Origin: Staphylococcus sp. IVB6240 | GTDB taxonomy: Bacteria; Bacillota; Bacilli; Staphylococcales; Staphylococcaceae | Length of the DNA: 64,000 bases | Assembly (NCBI RefSeq): GCF_025558425.1 | Contig: NZ_CP094718.1 | Location: forward strand, 1,302,001 to 1,366,000 | Direction of reading: 5' to 3' | Part shown: positions 1-10,684 of the stretch, piece by piece | Numbering within the stretch: the stretch's first letter is position 1 | Layout: every line of letters starts with the position of its first letter | Notes under the pieces: generated by a model | What the model saw: the letters and a program-made list of their open reading frames with translations, nothing else | Told to the model about the DNA's origin: nothing | Databases searched by the model: none | Translations under genes and position numbers: made by a program

Positions 1-969
1 TAGTACTTGTTCCAATACTTGTACTGCGTTTAATGCTGCACCTTTCAATAAGTTGTCTGAAGTGACCCAAATATGGAAAGTATTTTCTAATGAGTCATCT
101 TTACGGATACGTCCAACAAATACTTCATCACGTCCTGTTGAATGAATAGCAAGTGGATATTCATTATTTGCTGGATTATCTACAAGTACGACACGAGGGT
201 CTTTATCAAATAATGCTTGGATTTCTGCAACTGTTGCTGGTTGATCTAGCGTTACATTGATATGCACACTGTGGCTATCTTGTACAGGTACACGTACACA
301 TGTTGCAGTAACATTCAATGTTGGTTCATTTAAAATTTTCTTCGTTTCATCGATCATTTTTTGTTCTTCTTTTGTATAACCATCTTCTAGAAAGACATCA
401 ATATGTGGTAAAACGTTATTATAGATTGGATGTGGGTAGGCTTTTGGTTCAGCACCATTTGCACCATCTTCTAAATCCTTTTTACCTTGCATACCAGAAC
501 CTGATACAGCTTGATATGTTGTATAGGCAACACGCTTCAAACCAAATGTTTCTTGTAATGGTTTTAAAGGTACCACTGATTGAATTGTTGAACAGTTTGG
601 GTTGGCGATAATACCACGAGTAAATGTCGGTTTATTTACTTCTGGAACGACTAAGTCCACATCTTCTGCCATACGCCATTGACTTGAGTTATCAATGATA
701 ATCGCTCCGTGTTGTTCAAAGAGTGGGGCGAACTGTGCACTTGTTGCACCACCTGCACTCATTAATACATAATCGAAGTTGCCATCCGTCGCTTCTTCAG
801 TAAGTTCTTGTACCACATACGTTTTACCTTGGAACTCAACTTCTTTTCCTGCTGATCGTTTTGATGAAAATAATACGAGTTCATCAAACTGAATGCCTTT
901 ACGATCAACTGTTTCCAAAATTTTAGAACCTACTAAACCTGTTGCTCCTGCGACTGCTAATTTTACCAT
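1..969 (-). CDS. asd: Aspartate-semialdehyde dehydrogenase, 3' end cut by window edge
   Basis: Reduces aspartyl phosphate to aspartate semialdehyde with NADPH in the cytoplasm, the branch point to lysine/diaminopimelate and to threonine/methionine. 323 codons are visible and the stop lies beyond base 1; the family is about 330 residues, so only a few residues are missing. The N-terminus MVKLAVAGATGLVG is a Rossmann nucleotide-binding loop, and the active-site motif NPNCST with the catalytic Cys is present. The start at 969 has GGAGTG 7 bases upstream. The reading frame stays open upstream to an alternative ATG at 1011-1013 (extra MHELNLIIEEDGVND), which has no ribosome site as good. The gene sits directly behind a lysine riboswitch, so it is expected to be switched off by lysine. 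It is probably the first intact gene of a dap operon. Confidence 0.95.
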   Translation of the reverse strand, partial: MVKLAVAGATGLVGSKILETVDRKGIQFDELVLFSSKRSAGKEVEFQGKTYVVQELTEEATDGNFDYVLMSAGGATSAQFAPLFEQHGAIIIDNSSQWRMAEDVDLVVPEVNKPTFTRGIIANPNCSTIQSVVPLKPLQETFGLKRVAYTTYQAVSGSGMQGKKDLEDGANGAEPKAYPHPIYNNVLPHIDVFLEDGYTKEEQKMIDETKKILNEPTLNVTATCVRVPVQDSHSVHINVTLDQPATVAEIQALFDKDPRVVLVDNPANNEYPLAIHSTGRDEVFVGRIRKDDSLENTFHIWVTSDNLLKGAALNAVQVLEQVL

Positions 970-1017
970 GTCATTCACTCCATCTTCTTCTATAATTAAA
1001 TTTAATTCATGCATTTC

Positions 1018-1094
1018 TTATAATTCAGAAAATAAACGTAAGATTTCTTTTACAAGCTCGTTCACTTTCTTAATACCTTAAATCTTACTATCAT
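1018..1094 (-). pseudogene. Possible remnant (deletion scar) of lysC between the riboswitch and asd
   Basis: A strong ribosome site (GAGGAGG) and ATG at 1094 open a reading frame that stops after 10 codons (MIVRFKVLRK). Its TGA overlaps a GTG at 1065 that begins a second frame of 15 codons (VNELVKEILRLFSEL, stop 1018-1020). That second frame is the asd frame and runs on into asd after a single stop. In S. aureus, as I recall, a lysine-regulated aspartokinase occupies this position. A well-formed start site followed by a tiny broken frame fits deletion of most of such a gene, but a leader peptide cannot be excluded. The assignment to lysC rests on position only. Confidence 0.35.
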
Positions 1095-1134
1095 TATTGA
1101 CCTCCTCACGTTAGGGAAGGATCACATAATGATA

Positions 1135-1168
1135 TATAAAAAAGCAAGTCCGGTGTGCGAACTTGCTT
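1135..1168 (-). terminator. Riboswitch-controlled terminator
   Basis: AAGCAAGT (1142-1149) pairs with ACTTGCTT (1161-1168) and is followed on the minus strand by a run of T. It lies just after the lysine aptamer, so it is the expression platform that ends transcription when lysine is bound. Confidence 0.85.
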
Positions 1169-1182
1169 ACTCTATATACAAG

Positions 1183-1349
1183 TGATGCACTCCATTATTT
1201 TTAGAATAATGACAGATTCTTAGCTCTTAACCTTTGAATCCAATAAACAGATTCTGCAAAGTCTGTTTACTTCGGCATCTCACCCTTTGGATATAAATTG
1301 TTTGCAGACAAATTCATTATATCTACTCATGATTGATGCGCCTCATCAA
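1183..1349 (-). promoter_or_regulatory. Lysine riboswitch (L-box)
   Basis: On the minus strand the leader shows the conserved L-box blocks in order: GATGAGGCGCATCA near the 5' end, AGGGTGAGATGCCGAAG, and GGAGTGCATCA at the 3' end. TGATG and CATCA close the P1 stem. A good promoter lies just upstream and an intrinsic terminator just downstream. This is the usual layout of a lysine-sensing off-switch in Firmicutes. It sits before asd with no intact lysC between. Confidence 0.9.
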
Positions 1350-1374
1350 TAATTATTAAATTAATATGTTTCAT

Positions 1375-1403
1375 ATTATACATACTCAACGATTCTCTGT
1401 AAA
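1375..1403 (-). promoter_or_regulatory. Sigma-A promoter of the asd leader
   Basis: TTTACA (1398-1403) and TATAAT (1375-1380) are separated by 17 bases. The predicted start is about 20 bases upstream of the riboswitch P1 stem. Confidence 0.8.
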
Positions 1404-1449
1404 CACCAAATGCATAATTTTTTAAATTAACTGATAATTTTCTTTAAAG

Positions 1450-1518
1450 AATAGAGATAGTATGGGGATCATCGTTTATTTTTGTATCATATTTCACGAT
1501 GCCATGCTATCTCTATAG
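1450..1518 (-). terminator. Probable terminator of the ABC-F gene
   Basis: A long imperfect inverted repeat (ATAGAGATAGTATGG at the low end, CCATGCTATCTCTAT at the high end) lies 50 bases after the ABC-F stop. The T-tract on the minus strand is poor, so termination may be inefficient. Confidence 0.55.
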
Positions 1519-1570
1519 TCATTCTATCTTATATTGTATTTAAAAAGTTAAACAACACTTACATCTTATT

Positions 1571-3178
1571 TTACTTAGATTTCAAAATACCTTTTTCTTC
1601 TAAATAACTTTCGTATGGTATTTCTTTAGATAATCCAGTAGGGACATCTAAGTCGATGACACGATTCGCAATCGTATTGATAAATTCGAAGTCATGAGAT
1701 GTAAAGATAATAGATCCTTTAAATGTTTTCAAACCTTCATTGACTGATGTGATACTTTCAAGGTCTAAGTGGTTTGTTGGTTCATCTAAAAGTAGTACGT
1801 TAGCACTTGATAACATCATTTTACTCAACATACAACGTACTTTTTCTCCACCTGATAATACGCTTGCTTTTTTCTTAACTTCTTCACCGCTGAAGAGCAT
1901 ACGACCTAAGAAACCACGTAAAAATGTTTCTGTTTGTTCATCTTCTGGTGCGTATTGACGTAACCAATCAACAAGGTTCATATCCACACCTTCAAAAAAG
2001 GCTGAGTTATCTTTAGGGAAGTAACTTTGAGATGTCGTTACACCCCATTTAACAGTACCTTCGTCAGGTTCTAATTCGCCCGCAAGAATTTTCAACAATG
2101 TTGTTTTCGCAATCTCGCTGCTACCCATCAATACCGCTTTATCATTTGGATTCATCGTAAATGAAATGTTATCTAATACTTTTTCACCATCTACAGTTTT
2201 TGAAATGCCTTCAACAAATAATAGGTCATTACCAATTTCACGTTCTGGTGAGAATTTTACGAATGGATAACGGCGTGATGATGGTTGAATATCATCTAAT
2301 TCAATTTTTTCTAATTGCTTTTTACGACTTGTTGCTTGTTTTGACTTAGAAGCATTGGCAGAGAAACGTGCAATAAATTCTTGTAACTCTTTAATTTTAT
2401 CTTCTTTTTTCTTATTTTGTTCTTGTGCCATTTTTTGTGCAAGCTGACTTGATTGATACCAGAAATCATAGTTACCAACATAGATTTTAATTTTACCAAA
2501 GTCTAAGTCAGCAATATGCGTACATATATTGTTTAAGAAATGACGGTCATGGGATACAACGATTACTGTATTATCAAAGTTAATTAAGAAATCTTCTAAC
2601 CAGCTAATCGCTTGGATATCTAAACCATTGGTAGGCTCATCCAGTAATAGAACGTCTGGAGAACCAAATAAACTTTGTGCTAATAAAACCTTCACTTTTT
2701 GATTGTTTTCTAATTCCGACATTTGTTTGTCATGTAAGCTTGTATCGATACCTAAACCAGATAATAAAGTCGCCGCATCTGATTCAGCATTCCAACCATC
2801 CATCTCTGCAAACTCTCCCTCAAGTTCCGCAGCACGAATCCCATCTTCATCACTGAAGTCCGGCTTCATATAAATGGCATCTTTTTCTTGCATCACTTCA
2901 TATAAGCGTTCATGACCTTTAATTACAACATCAAGTACACGGACATCTTCATAAGCAAAGTGGTCCTGCTTTAATACAGCAAGACGTTCATCTTTTCCTA
3001 ATGATACATGTCCTGTTTGAGAATCCAATTCTCCTGATAAAATCTTTAAAAATGTTGACTTACCAGCGCCGTTTGCACCGATTAAGCCGTAACAGTTGCC
3101 TGGTGTGAATTTAATATTAACGTCTTCAAATAATTTACGATCACCAAATCGTAAACTAACATCCGTAACTTGTAACAT
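1571..3178 (-). CDS. ABC-F family ATPase (YbiT/YkpA-like)
   Basis: Soluble tandem ATP-binding-cassette protein without membrane segments. Family members act on the ribosome E site as translation factors or in antibiotic protection. NBD1 has Walker A GANGAGKST (about residues 34-42) and Walker B LLLDEPTNGLD, but its signature reads LENNQ where LSGGE is usual. The charged interdomain linker follows (about residues 240-290, rich in K and E). NBD2 has a normal LSGGEKVR signature and LLLDEPTNHLD, but its Walker A reads GSSEIAKTT (about residue 350), lacking the last glycine. A weak NBD1 signature is known in the YbiT branch. Length (535) is normal. It is transcribed toward the asd leader. A resistance role is not indicated. 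Confidence 0.85.
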   Translation of the reverse strand: MLQVTDVSLRFGDRKLFEDVNIKFTPGNCYGLIGANGAGKSTFLKILSGELDSQTGHVSLGKDERLAVLKQDHFAYEDVRVLDVVIKGHERLYEVMQEKDAIYMKPDFSDEDGIRAAELEGEFAEMDGWNAESDAATLLSGLGIDTSLHDKQMSELENNQKVKVLLAQSLFGSPDVLLLDEPTNGLDIQAISWLEDFLINFDNTVIVVSHDRHFLNNICTHIADLDFGKIKIYVGNYDFWYQSSQLAQKMAQEQNKKKEDKIKELQEFIARFSANASKSKQATSRKKQLEKIELDDIQPSSRRYPFVKFSPEREIGNDLLFVEGISKTVDGEKVLDNISFTMNPNDKAVLMGSSEIAKTTLLKILAGELEPDEGTVKWGVTTSQSYFPKDNSAFFEGVDMNLVDWLRQYAPEDEQTETFLRGFLGRMLFSGEEVKKKASVLSGGEKVRCMLSKMMLSSANVLLLDEPTNHLDLESITSVNEGLKTFKGSIIFTSHDFEFINTIANRVIDLDVPTGLSKEIPYESYLEEKGILKSK

Positions 3179-3330
3179 GGACTGTCTCCTTTATATATAA
3201 TCTACCGCATGCATTATACCATATAACACACAGGGTTTCGATATGTTGTGGCATAACATTCAATCCTTTGATGCTTATAAAACATACGCATGCTATAATA
3301 GAACTAACTTATAAATAAGAGGAGAACGTT

Positions 3331-4239
3331 ATGTCTTTTAAAGAAAATGAAATCGTTGGGACAATAGAGTTTTTAGAAGTGAAAGCACTAGAAGATTCAA
3401 CATATATTCTTGAAGGCCCAAATAAAGAGGTCATCAAGCTCAATCAATCAGAAGTCCAAGAATCAGATGAATTAGAAATAGGGGAATCTTATAGCTTCTT
3501 TATCTATCCAAACCGCTCTGGGGATTTATTCGCTACTCAAAATATGCCTGATATTACAGTGGGGCGTTATGACTTTGTACGTGTATTAAGCACAGATCGT
3601 GACGGCGCGCGTGTCGATGTTGGCTTACCACGTGAAGTGTTAATCCCATGGGAAGACCTCCCTAAAATTAAATCGCTATGGCCAGAGAAGGGGGATCATG
3701 TACTGTGTACCCTTCGTATTGACCGCGAACGTCAAATGTTTGCACGTCTCGCTTCAGAAACGACCGTGCAACAAATGTTCACACCCGTTCATGATGACAA
3801 GTTACAAAATGAAATGTTGACTGCACGTCCGTATCGTTTGCTACGTGTGGGTACATTTTTACTAACAGAAGAAGGTTATAAAATTTTTGTTCACGAATCA
3901 GAACGTCAACACGAACCACGCCTTGGACAAGAAATGTCGGTACGTATTATCGGCTTTAATGATAAAGGGGAATTGAACGGTTCATTCTTACCATTAGCGC
4001 ATGAACGCTTAGATGATGATGGTGAAACGATTTTCCAATTACTCGTTGAATATGAGGGTACATTGCCATTTTGGGATAAATCAAGTCCAGAAGCGATTAA
4101 AGAAGTGTTCAATATGAGTAAAGGCGCATTTAAACGCGCGATTGGTCATTTATATAAACAACGCATTATCAACATCGAAACAGGGCAAATCTCACTAACT
4201 AAAAAAGGGTGGGCACGTGCTCAAGACCAACAAAAATAA
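3331..4239 (+). CDS. cvfB: Conserved virulence factor B, S1-domain RNA-binding protein
   Basis: Matches CvfB/YitL: three S1-like OB-fold units followed by a C-terminal winged helix (about residues 230-295, ending in LTKKGWARAQD). In S. aureus, CvfB binds RNA and influences virulence gene expression. The recognisable region is the second S1 unit with VGLPREVLIPWEDLP. Length of 302 is typical. AGGAG precedes the ATG at a good distance. It is divergent from the ABC-F gene and convergent with pepF, sharing a bidirectional terminator. It acts in the cytoplasm. Confidence 0.9.
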   Translation: MSFKENEIVGTIEFLEVKALEDSTYILEGPNKEVIKLNQSEVQESDELEIGESYSFFIYPNRSGDLFATQNMPDITVGRYDFVRVLSTDRDGARVDVGLPREVLIPWEDLPKIKSLWPEKGDHVLCTLRIDRERQMFARLASETTVQQMFTPVHDDKLQNEMLTARPYRLLRVGTFLLTEEGYKIFVHESERQHEPRLGQEMSVRIIGFNDKGELNGSFLPLAHERLDDDGETIFQLLVEYEGTLPFWDKSSPEAIKEVFNMSKGAFKRAIGHLYKQRIINIETGQISLTKKGWARAQDQQK

Positions 4240-4243
4240 CGAC

Positions 4244-4282
4244 AATAAAGGACGAATGGCATTTGACCACTCGTCCTTTATT
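4244..4282. terminator. Bidirectional terminator, cvfB/pepF
   Basis: AATAAAGGACGA and TCGTCCTTTATT form a 12-bp perfect stem between the two convergent genes, with A and T flanks serving both directions. Confidence 0.85.
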
Positions 4283-4284
4283 TA

Positions 4285-6090
4285 TTATGCGTTCAATTCA
4301 TCTGTTAATGTTTCAAGTTGATCAACTAACGAACCAATATATGCAATTGTTTCTTTTAATGGTTGATCTGTTGTAATATCAATACCTGCGATACGCGCCA
4401 ATTCAATCGGTGATACACTGTCTCCAGCACTTAAGGCTTTAAGCCAATCTTGTACAGCAGGTTGTCCTTCTTTTTGAATGCGTTGTGACATGATTGTACC
4501 AATTGTTAAGCCTGCTGAGTAAGTATATGGATAAAGCCCCATATAATAGTGAGGTTGTCGCATCCAAGTTAACTCTGCACCTTCTGTTAATACAACATCT
4601 TCACCCCAGAAATCTCGGATGACCTGGCGTTTAATATCATTTAGCAATGCGGCAGTTAATGATTCGCCTTTATCCACTTTAAGATACACTTCACGTTGAT
4701 ATGCAGCTTCAAGTAAGTGCGTCACCATATTATGATAATATGTACGTGCGATAATAGAGCCAATCGCCCAACGTTGAAACGCTTTTTCTTCACTACTTTC
4801 AAGAAGGTAGTTCAGCATTAACATTTCATTCATTGTCGATGGTGCCTCAACAAAGTACATAGAAGCATCAGCTTGTAAGTAATTTTGATGACTATTGGCC
4901 AAGTTAAAGTGTCCTGCATGACCTAATTCATGAGCTAATACAAAGACTTCAGTCATTTTTCCTGTCCATGAAATAAAGATATAGCTGTGTGATGCGTAAG
5001 GTGAGGCACAATACGCACCCGTTTCTTTTCCTTTATTTTGAACGAAATCAATCCAACGATCCTCGTAAGCTTTTTCAAGCATTTTTTGATAATCTGAACC
5101 TAATACACCAAGTGCACCATAAATATATTTTTTAGATTCTTCAATTGTAATATCTGGTTCGTAATTGTTATCAATCGATATCTTCAAATCTTCAAAACGC
5201 ATTTCGTCCAATTGGTTTGTACGTTGGATGACTTTTGCATAGCGACGCATGATAGAGGCCAAGTCTGACATAATCGTATCAATTTGGCGATCATACATCT
5301 CTCTTGTCACATCTTGTTCAGATAATAAGAAATCAATCACAGAGTCATAACCACGCATATCTGCTTCAAGTTTCTCAGCTTGAACATGTGCATTATATGC
5401 TGCAGCTGTTGTATTTTCATATTTTTTTAATGTATCACTAAAGTGTCTAAAGCTCGCACGACGAATATCTGTATCAGCATGATCTTCATACACACCTTCA
5501 AAGGTTATATAATCCATTGCATATTTCTTGCCATTTACTTCAAATTGACCAAAATCAATATCCAACATTTTTGTAATGCCATAGATCTCACTCGGTGCGC
5601 CTAAGACAGGGGACAAACGTGCAAGTGTTTCTTCAGCTTGTGGATGTAGTTGATATGGTTTCAAACGTTTTAACTTAGTTAGAAAATGGCTGTACGTTGT
5701 TTTCTCAATGGCTTGGTCTAACTGCGCATCTTCTAATGATAATAATTCAGATGTTAAGAAAGTTAAACTACCATTAATTTTACCGTATAAAGTTTGAAAT
5801 AACGCTGCTAATCTTTGACGCTCAGCATCTGTAGCATCGACACTTGCTTGAATTTCAGAAAAATTATTTGCACGGTCAATATCAATTGCTAAAGAACAAT
5901 AGGCATCTAAAGCTTTTTGAATGGATTCCGCATCCTGTAAAGTGCCTGCATATTGTTCTTTAAATGCTTGTGCACGTTCAGGCAGGGCCTTTACAAAAGT
6001 CTCATAAGCTTGATTGTCTGTAAATAAGTCCGTTAAATCCCAAGTTTCTTGTTGTGGTACTTCAGATCTTTCCTTTAAAAATTCCTCCAT
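4285..6090 (-). CDS. pepF: Oligoendopeptidase F
   Basis: Zinc metallopeptidase of family M3B that cleaves oligopeptides in the cytoplasm. The HEXXH zinc motif is present as HELGHAGHF (about residue 387), and downstream SMYFVEAPSTMNE supplies the third ligand Glu. Length of 601 is standard for PepF. The ATG has a GGGGG-type ribosome site a few bases upstream. Monocistronic: a divergent small membrane gene lies upstream and a terminator downstream. In S. aureus I recall peptide-transporter genes nearby; none is present here. Confidence 0.95.
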   Translation of the reverse strand: MEEFLKERSEVPQQETWDLTDLFTDNQAYETFVKALPERAQAFKEQYAGTLQDAESIQKALDAYCSLAIDIDRANNFSEIQASVDATDAERQRLAALFQTLYGKINGSLTFLTSELLSLEDAQLDQAIEKTTYSHFLTKLKRLKPYQLHPQAEETLARLSPVLGAPSEIYGITKMLDIDFGQFEVNGKKYAMDYITFEGVYEDHADTDIRRASFRHFSDTLKKYENTTAAAYNAHVQAEKLEADMRGYDSVIDFLLSEQDVTREMYDRQIDTIMSDLASIMRRYAKVIQRTNQLDEMRFEDLKISIDNNYEPDITIEESKKYIYGALGVLGSDYQKMLEKAYEDRWIDFVQNKGKETGAYCASPYASHSYIFISWTGKMTEVFVLAHELGHAGHFNLANSHQNYLQADASMYFVEAPSTMNEMLMLNYLLESSEEKAFQRWAIGSIIARTYYHNMVTHLLEAAYQREVYLKVDKGESLTAALLNDIKRQVIRDFWGEDVVLTEGAELTWMRQPHYYMGLYPYTYSAGLTIGTIMSQRIQKEGQPAVQDWLKALSAGDSVSPIELARIAGIDITTDQPLKETIAYIGSLVDQLETLTDELNA

Positions 6091-6220
6091 CTTTAAACCC
6101 CCTTAAATTCGATTAATAATATCATATCATATAAACTAATAAAATTATTTAATGTATGTTTGCTTGTTTTCTTGTATAATGAATTGTAATGATTAAAAGG
6201 ATTAAGGAGCATTATTAAGA

Positions 6221-6547
6221 ATGAGTATTTTAGAAATGCCGAATTATTTATGGATGACACTAGTTGCAATGCTTGTCATCACATTATTTTGTACACTCGT
6301 ATTGAATAAATGGTTTGTAAGTGCCATTATTATGTTTGTCGCATTAGGCGTCTTATCATTTATCATACCGAATTTTTATCCAATCACATATGAACCATTA
6401 TTAGGGTATGCAGCATTTGTTGCGATCTTAAGCTTAATCATTAGCTTAATCATATGGTATTTAACACGTAACATGCGCAAACGTCGTCAACAGAAAAAAT
6501 ACGAAAAAGAACTTGCGCGTTTTGAAAAAGAACACGAACCTAAATAA
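6221..6547 (+). CDS. Small integral membrane protein of unknown function
   Basis: 108 residues. Three or four hydrophobic segments (about 10-27, 30-50 and 62-85) are followed by a strongly basic, charged tail (RNMRKRRQQKKYEKELARFEKEHEPK in part). The tail should face the cytoplasm and form a short helix. AAGGAG lies upstream of the ATG and a strong terminator follows. It is divergent from pepF with 130 bases between. I do not recognise a family with certainty and assign no function. Confidence 0.7.
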   Translation: MSILEMPNYLWMTLVAMLVITLFCTLVLNKWFVSAIIMFVALGVLSFIIPNFYPITYEPLLGYAAFVAILSLIISLIIWYLTRNMRKRRQQKKYEKELARFEKEHEPK

Positions 6548-6556
6548 GTTTAACTA

Positions 6557-6599
6557 ACACATATGAGTATGGAGATTCCATATTCATATGTGTTTTTTT

Positions 6600-6600
<1 letters not shown>
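6557..6600 (+). terminator. Intrinsic terminator
   Basis: ACACATATGA and TCATATGTGT form the stem, extended by TATGG/CCATA. A run of eight T follows. It ends the small membrane protein gene. Confidence 0.9.
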
Positions 6601-7611
<1,011 letters not shown>

Positions 7612-7685
7612 AAAAAGCCGATTATTATAATCTATCGCATGCCTGATCCTCACAAAAGATATGCGTCTTTGATTATAATAATCGG
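7612..7685 (-). terminator. Terminator of the femAB operon
   Basis: A perfect 15-bp arm pair CCGATTATTATAATC/GATTATAATAATCGG encloses an inner hairpin. On the minus strand it is followed by GCTTTTTA. It lies 12 bases after the femB stop. Confidence 0.85.
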
Positions 7686-7696
7686 TAATTATTTTG

Positions 7697-8983
7697 CTAT
7701 TGTTTAAGGTTTTTTATTGCATTTAGCTTTGATCTGACTTGATTTGTTAACTGGAATAATTGATATTTCGGCTTATTAATTGGTTTGTAGAAGTCACCAA
7801 TAAGTTCTTCAATTTGTACATTGAAACCGCGTTTAAAACGGTAAACACCGTAATCTTCACTATTCTCCGTAAAATCACCAGACAGACCATAAAAGTTGTA
7901 GCGCTCATAACAATGATCAAAGCAGTAATTAATCATGTGCCAGTGCATCGCGTATGGTCCCATAAAATGATTGTACTTTTCACTAGATCCACCAGAGAAA
8001 TAATTAATTTCATAGGCATTTGCAAAAAAGATACCTGATGCAAGATTTAATATCTGACCATCCGTTTTACGTAGCTCGCTTGCTTTCAACATTTCTTGTT
8101 GATCATGTGTGATTTGTTTATCAAGCTCGGCAATTTTCTTTAACTGTTTGTCGCTTTTGTTCTCTCTTGCCATCATTTGATCACGTTTTGTTTCTTTATC
8201 ATTTAAGCCTTCTTGCAATGATGTGATATATGCATCTAAATCAATATAAGCCATCGGAACTATTGCCTTATCACCATAATGATGTAAGAAATTCTTCATG
8301 TATTCATCTGACTTCGATACAAAGCCTGCACGTGCTTCTGTTTCTCGATATAACTCTAAAAATTGATCAAATTCTTCAGGTTTGAGAAAACGCACTTTTA
8401 CGCCATAATTCGTGGCTTTATTGATATTACGTTTACGTTGGCTATCAAATGATTTCTTTAATGTTTGTGGTGTTTGGTCTTTTAAATCTAAGACTCCCAT
8501 CCATCTCACTTGACTTGATGTATCATACTTCGTTGTAAAACCATGATGTTTATAACCATGTGATTTAAATAATTGTACTAACTGTTCACCGAGTTCTGAA
8601 GTCTCTGAAGTCCCTATTGGATTAATATCTTTATCATAAACTTGATACATCCAATATGGATCTAACTTGACGTATAAACATTTATTTTTAGATAAGTAGT
8701 CGTCTAACGACTTTAAATAAAATTCAACGAGTCCTAAGTCGCTATAGTCCATTACAGGCCCTCTATTTGAGTAATAAACATAGCTACTCATTGTTAATAT
8801 TTTTGAAAATAAGCTAGCTGCAATTACTTGATTATTTTCATCTTTTACACCTAGTAAAACAACTTTAAAGTTATCTGCTTCACGTGTCTCGATATTTTCC
8901 TTCACCTGAAAATAATGGCTTTCTAAAGTAGGATCTTGAACAAACTGATCAAATTCCTCAACTGTTAGTTCTGTGAATTTCAT
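7697..8983 (-). CDS. femB: Pentaglycine bridge synthase FemB
   Basis: Non-ribosomal peptidyltransferase that adds glycines 4 and 5 of the pentaglycine interpeptide, using glycyl-tRNA on lipid II precursors at the inner membrane face. Closely resembles S. aureus Fem[17 protein letters not shown] start, [18 protein letters not shown], a coiled-coil two-helix arm (about 240-305), and [18 protein letters not shown]. It has two GNAT-like domains. Length of 428 compares with about 419 in S. aureus. It follows femA by 22 bases, an operon. FemB activity is needed for full beta-lactam resistance in MRSA (family knowledge). Confidence 0.97.
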   Translation of the reverse strand: MKFTELTVEEFDQFVQDPTLESHYFQVKENIETREADNFKVVLLGVKDENNQVIAASLFSKILTMSSYVYYSNRGPVMDYSDLGLVEFYLKSLDDYLSKNKCLYVKLDPYWMYQVYDKDINPIGTSETSELGEQLVQLFKSHGYKHHGFTTKYDTSSQVRWMGVLDLKDQTPQTLKKSFDSQRKRNINKATNYGVKVRFLKPEEFDQFLELYRETEARAGFVSKSDEYMKNFLHHYGDKAIVPMAYIDLDAYITSLQEGLNDKETKRDQMMARENKSDKQLKKIAELDKQITHDQQEMLKASELRKTDGQILNLASGIFFANAYEINYFSGGSSEKYNHFMGPYAMHWHMINYCFDHCYERYNFYGLSGDFTENSEDYGVYRFKRGFNVQIEELIGDFYKPINKPKYQLFQLTNQVRSKLNAIKNLKQ

Positions 8984-9005
8984 ACCTTTAGTTCCCTTCT
9001 CTCTA

Positions 9006-10265
9006 CTATAACTTCTGTTGGACCTTTTTCAATGTTGTATATAGTTTGTAAACTGGTTTATTAATCGGCTTAATAAAATCACCAATATACTCTAATACAT
9101 CTGCATTATAACCTTTTTTGAATTTGATAACGCCTGCATCTTCGGCATTTTCAGTGAAATCACCACTAATACCATAAAAATTGTAACGATCAATGTTATG
9201 GTCAAGGGCATAATTAATCATTTCCCACTGTATCGCATAGCTACCAGCAAAATGACGGAATTCATTTGCTGTTCCACCTGCATAGTACACAACTTCAAAC
9301 GGATTGATAATAAAGAAACCAGCAGAAATCGGCAATTCATTACCATGCTTTTCTTGTAATGTACGTGCTTCTGCAATCTTAGCTTGATTTGCTTCTAACT
9401 GTTGTTCTAAGTTTTGCTTTTTATTTAAGGCTTTTTTATTTTCTGGTCGCTTCTCAATATCTTTTTCTGCTTTATTGATTTCTTTATGGAATTGTTTTTC
9501 TTCAACTTGTAATTCTGCAATGTAATCATCAAAGTTGATGTATGCTAAAGGAACAAGCACACGATCTTTATAATGCTTCATACGATTATAGTAGAAGTCA
9601 TCTTCACGATCTATAAAATCTTTTGTCTCAGATGTTTGCGCCATAAATGATCTAAAAATAGGCAGTTCATCTTCTTTAAGATATCTCACTTTTACGCCAT
9701 TTTTTTGAACTTTTTTAGTATTTCTTTTACGCAAGTTGTCCATATTATTTAATATATCTTTTGATGTTTTATCCTTTAAGTCTAAAACTGAATGAAAGCG
9801 TATTTGACGTGTTGTTTCAAAACCAGTAATAAACCCTTCATGCTCAAATCCAAGTGATTTAAATTTATCAAACAACCAATTTTTATTGTAATCTTCAATA
9901 ATATCGCCATCATGATTTCTTTTATAGATTAGCAAGTATGGATCAACACGTAAAAATAGTGCTTTATGTGCTTTTACATACTTTGATAATTCATTAAAGA
10001 AGAAATGGACTAACTCTGGATTTTCAAAATCAAGAATAGGTCCTCTATTTGTATAAAAATATTTAAATACTTTCAATACAGGTACAGCCGTTAATAGACA
10101 CGCCGCTAGTACTTGATTATTCTTATCTTTAATACCCACAAGATGTGTTTCAACACCTTCTGCTACTTTCAACTCGTAGTTACCAGCCATCTGCGTAAAA
10201 TGACTATATGGCATTTGATTTGCAAAATTTTCAAATTCTGCTGTTGTTAAATTTGTAAATTTCAT
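9006..10265 (-). CDS. femA: Pentaglycine bridge synthase FemA
   Basis: Adds glycines 2 and 3 to the interpeptide bridge from glycyl-tRNA. The sequence tracks S. aureus FemA throughout: [64 protein letters not shown], a charged coiled-coil arm (about 245-310), and [20 protein letters not shown]. Length of 419 equals the family. First gene of the femAB operon. In S. aureus the trp operon lies upstream; here the next gene is tyrA, divergent, 420 bases away. Confidence 0.97.
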   Translation of the reverse strand: MKFTNLTTAEFENFANQMPYSHFTQMAGNYELKVAEGVETHLVGIKDKNNQVLAACLLTAVPVLKVFKYFYTNRGPILDFENPELVHFFFNELSKYVKAHKALFLRVDPYLLIYKRNHDGDIIEDYNKNWLFDKFKSLGFEHEGFITGFETTRQIRFHSVLDLKDKTSKDILNNMDNLRKRNTKKVQKNGVKVRYLKEDELPIFRSFMAQTSETKDFIDREDDFYYNRMKHYKDRVLVPLAYINFDDYIAELQVEEKQFHKEINKAEKDIEKRPENKKALNKKQNLEQQLEANQAKIAEARTLQEKHGNELPISAGFFIINPFEVVYYAGGTANEFRHFAGSYAIQWEMINYALDHNIDRYNFYGISGDFTENAEDAGVIKFKKGYNADVLEYIGDFIKPINKPVYKLYTTLKKVQQKL

Positions 10266-10684
10266 ATATACGCTCCTAATTTCTCTATTATTCCTTTAAT
10301 CACTTTCACTTATTTACCCGTTTCTATCCATGATCATGCGATACAAACTCCCTACTGTGCTCTGTAGCATGAACCATGTGCTGTCGAACAATAAGAGTCA
10401 ATCATACATGCCTCTTACATCATTCTAAATAAAACAAATAATATCTGTTTCTTTTATCATACCATTAACTTCGAAATAAGACGTCATGATTCAATGACAA
10501 GACCATGGTATATTTTAACGTATCATGGATAATTTAGCTATTATCACGGTCAAAAATTAATATTTATTAGTATTCTCATACACCCTTTATTGAATACGAT
10601 ACGATTTTCAAAACAACAATTGCATATTAGTGCTTTAAAATGTTAAAATGTCTGAAAATTAATTTTATTTGATGAGGTGAATTC
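10266..10684. other. Intergenic region between divergent femA and tyrA
   Basis: About 420 bases holding the promoters of femA and tyrA. I see no convincing gene or strong hairpin. The expected S. aureus neighbour, the trp operon, is absent and I could not recognise remnants of it. Confidence 0.6.
10620..10648 (+). promoter_or_regulatory. Candidate tyrA promoter
   Basis: TTGCAT (10620-10625), 17-base spacer, TTAAAA (10643-10648), 37 bases before the tyrA ATG. The -10 box is weak. Confidence 0.45.
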
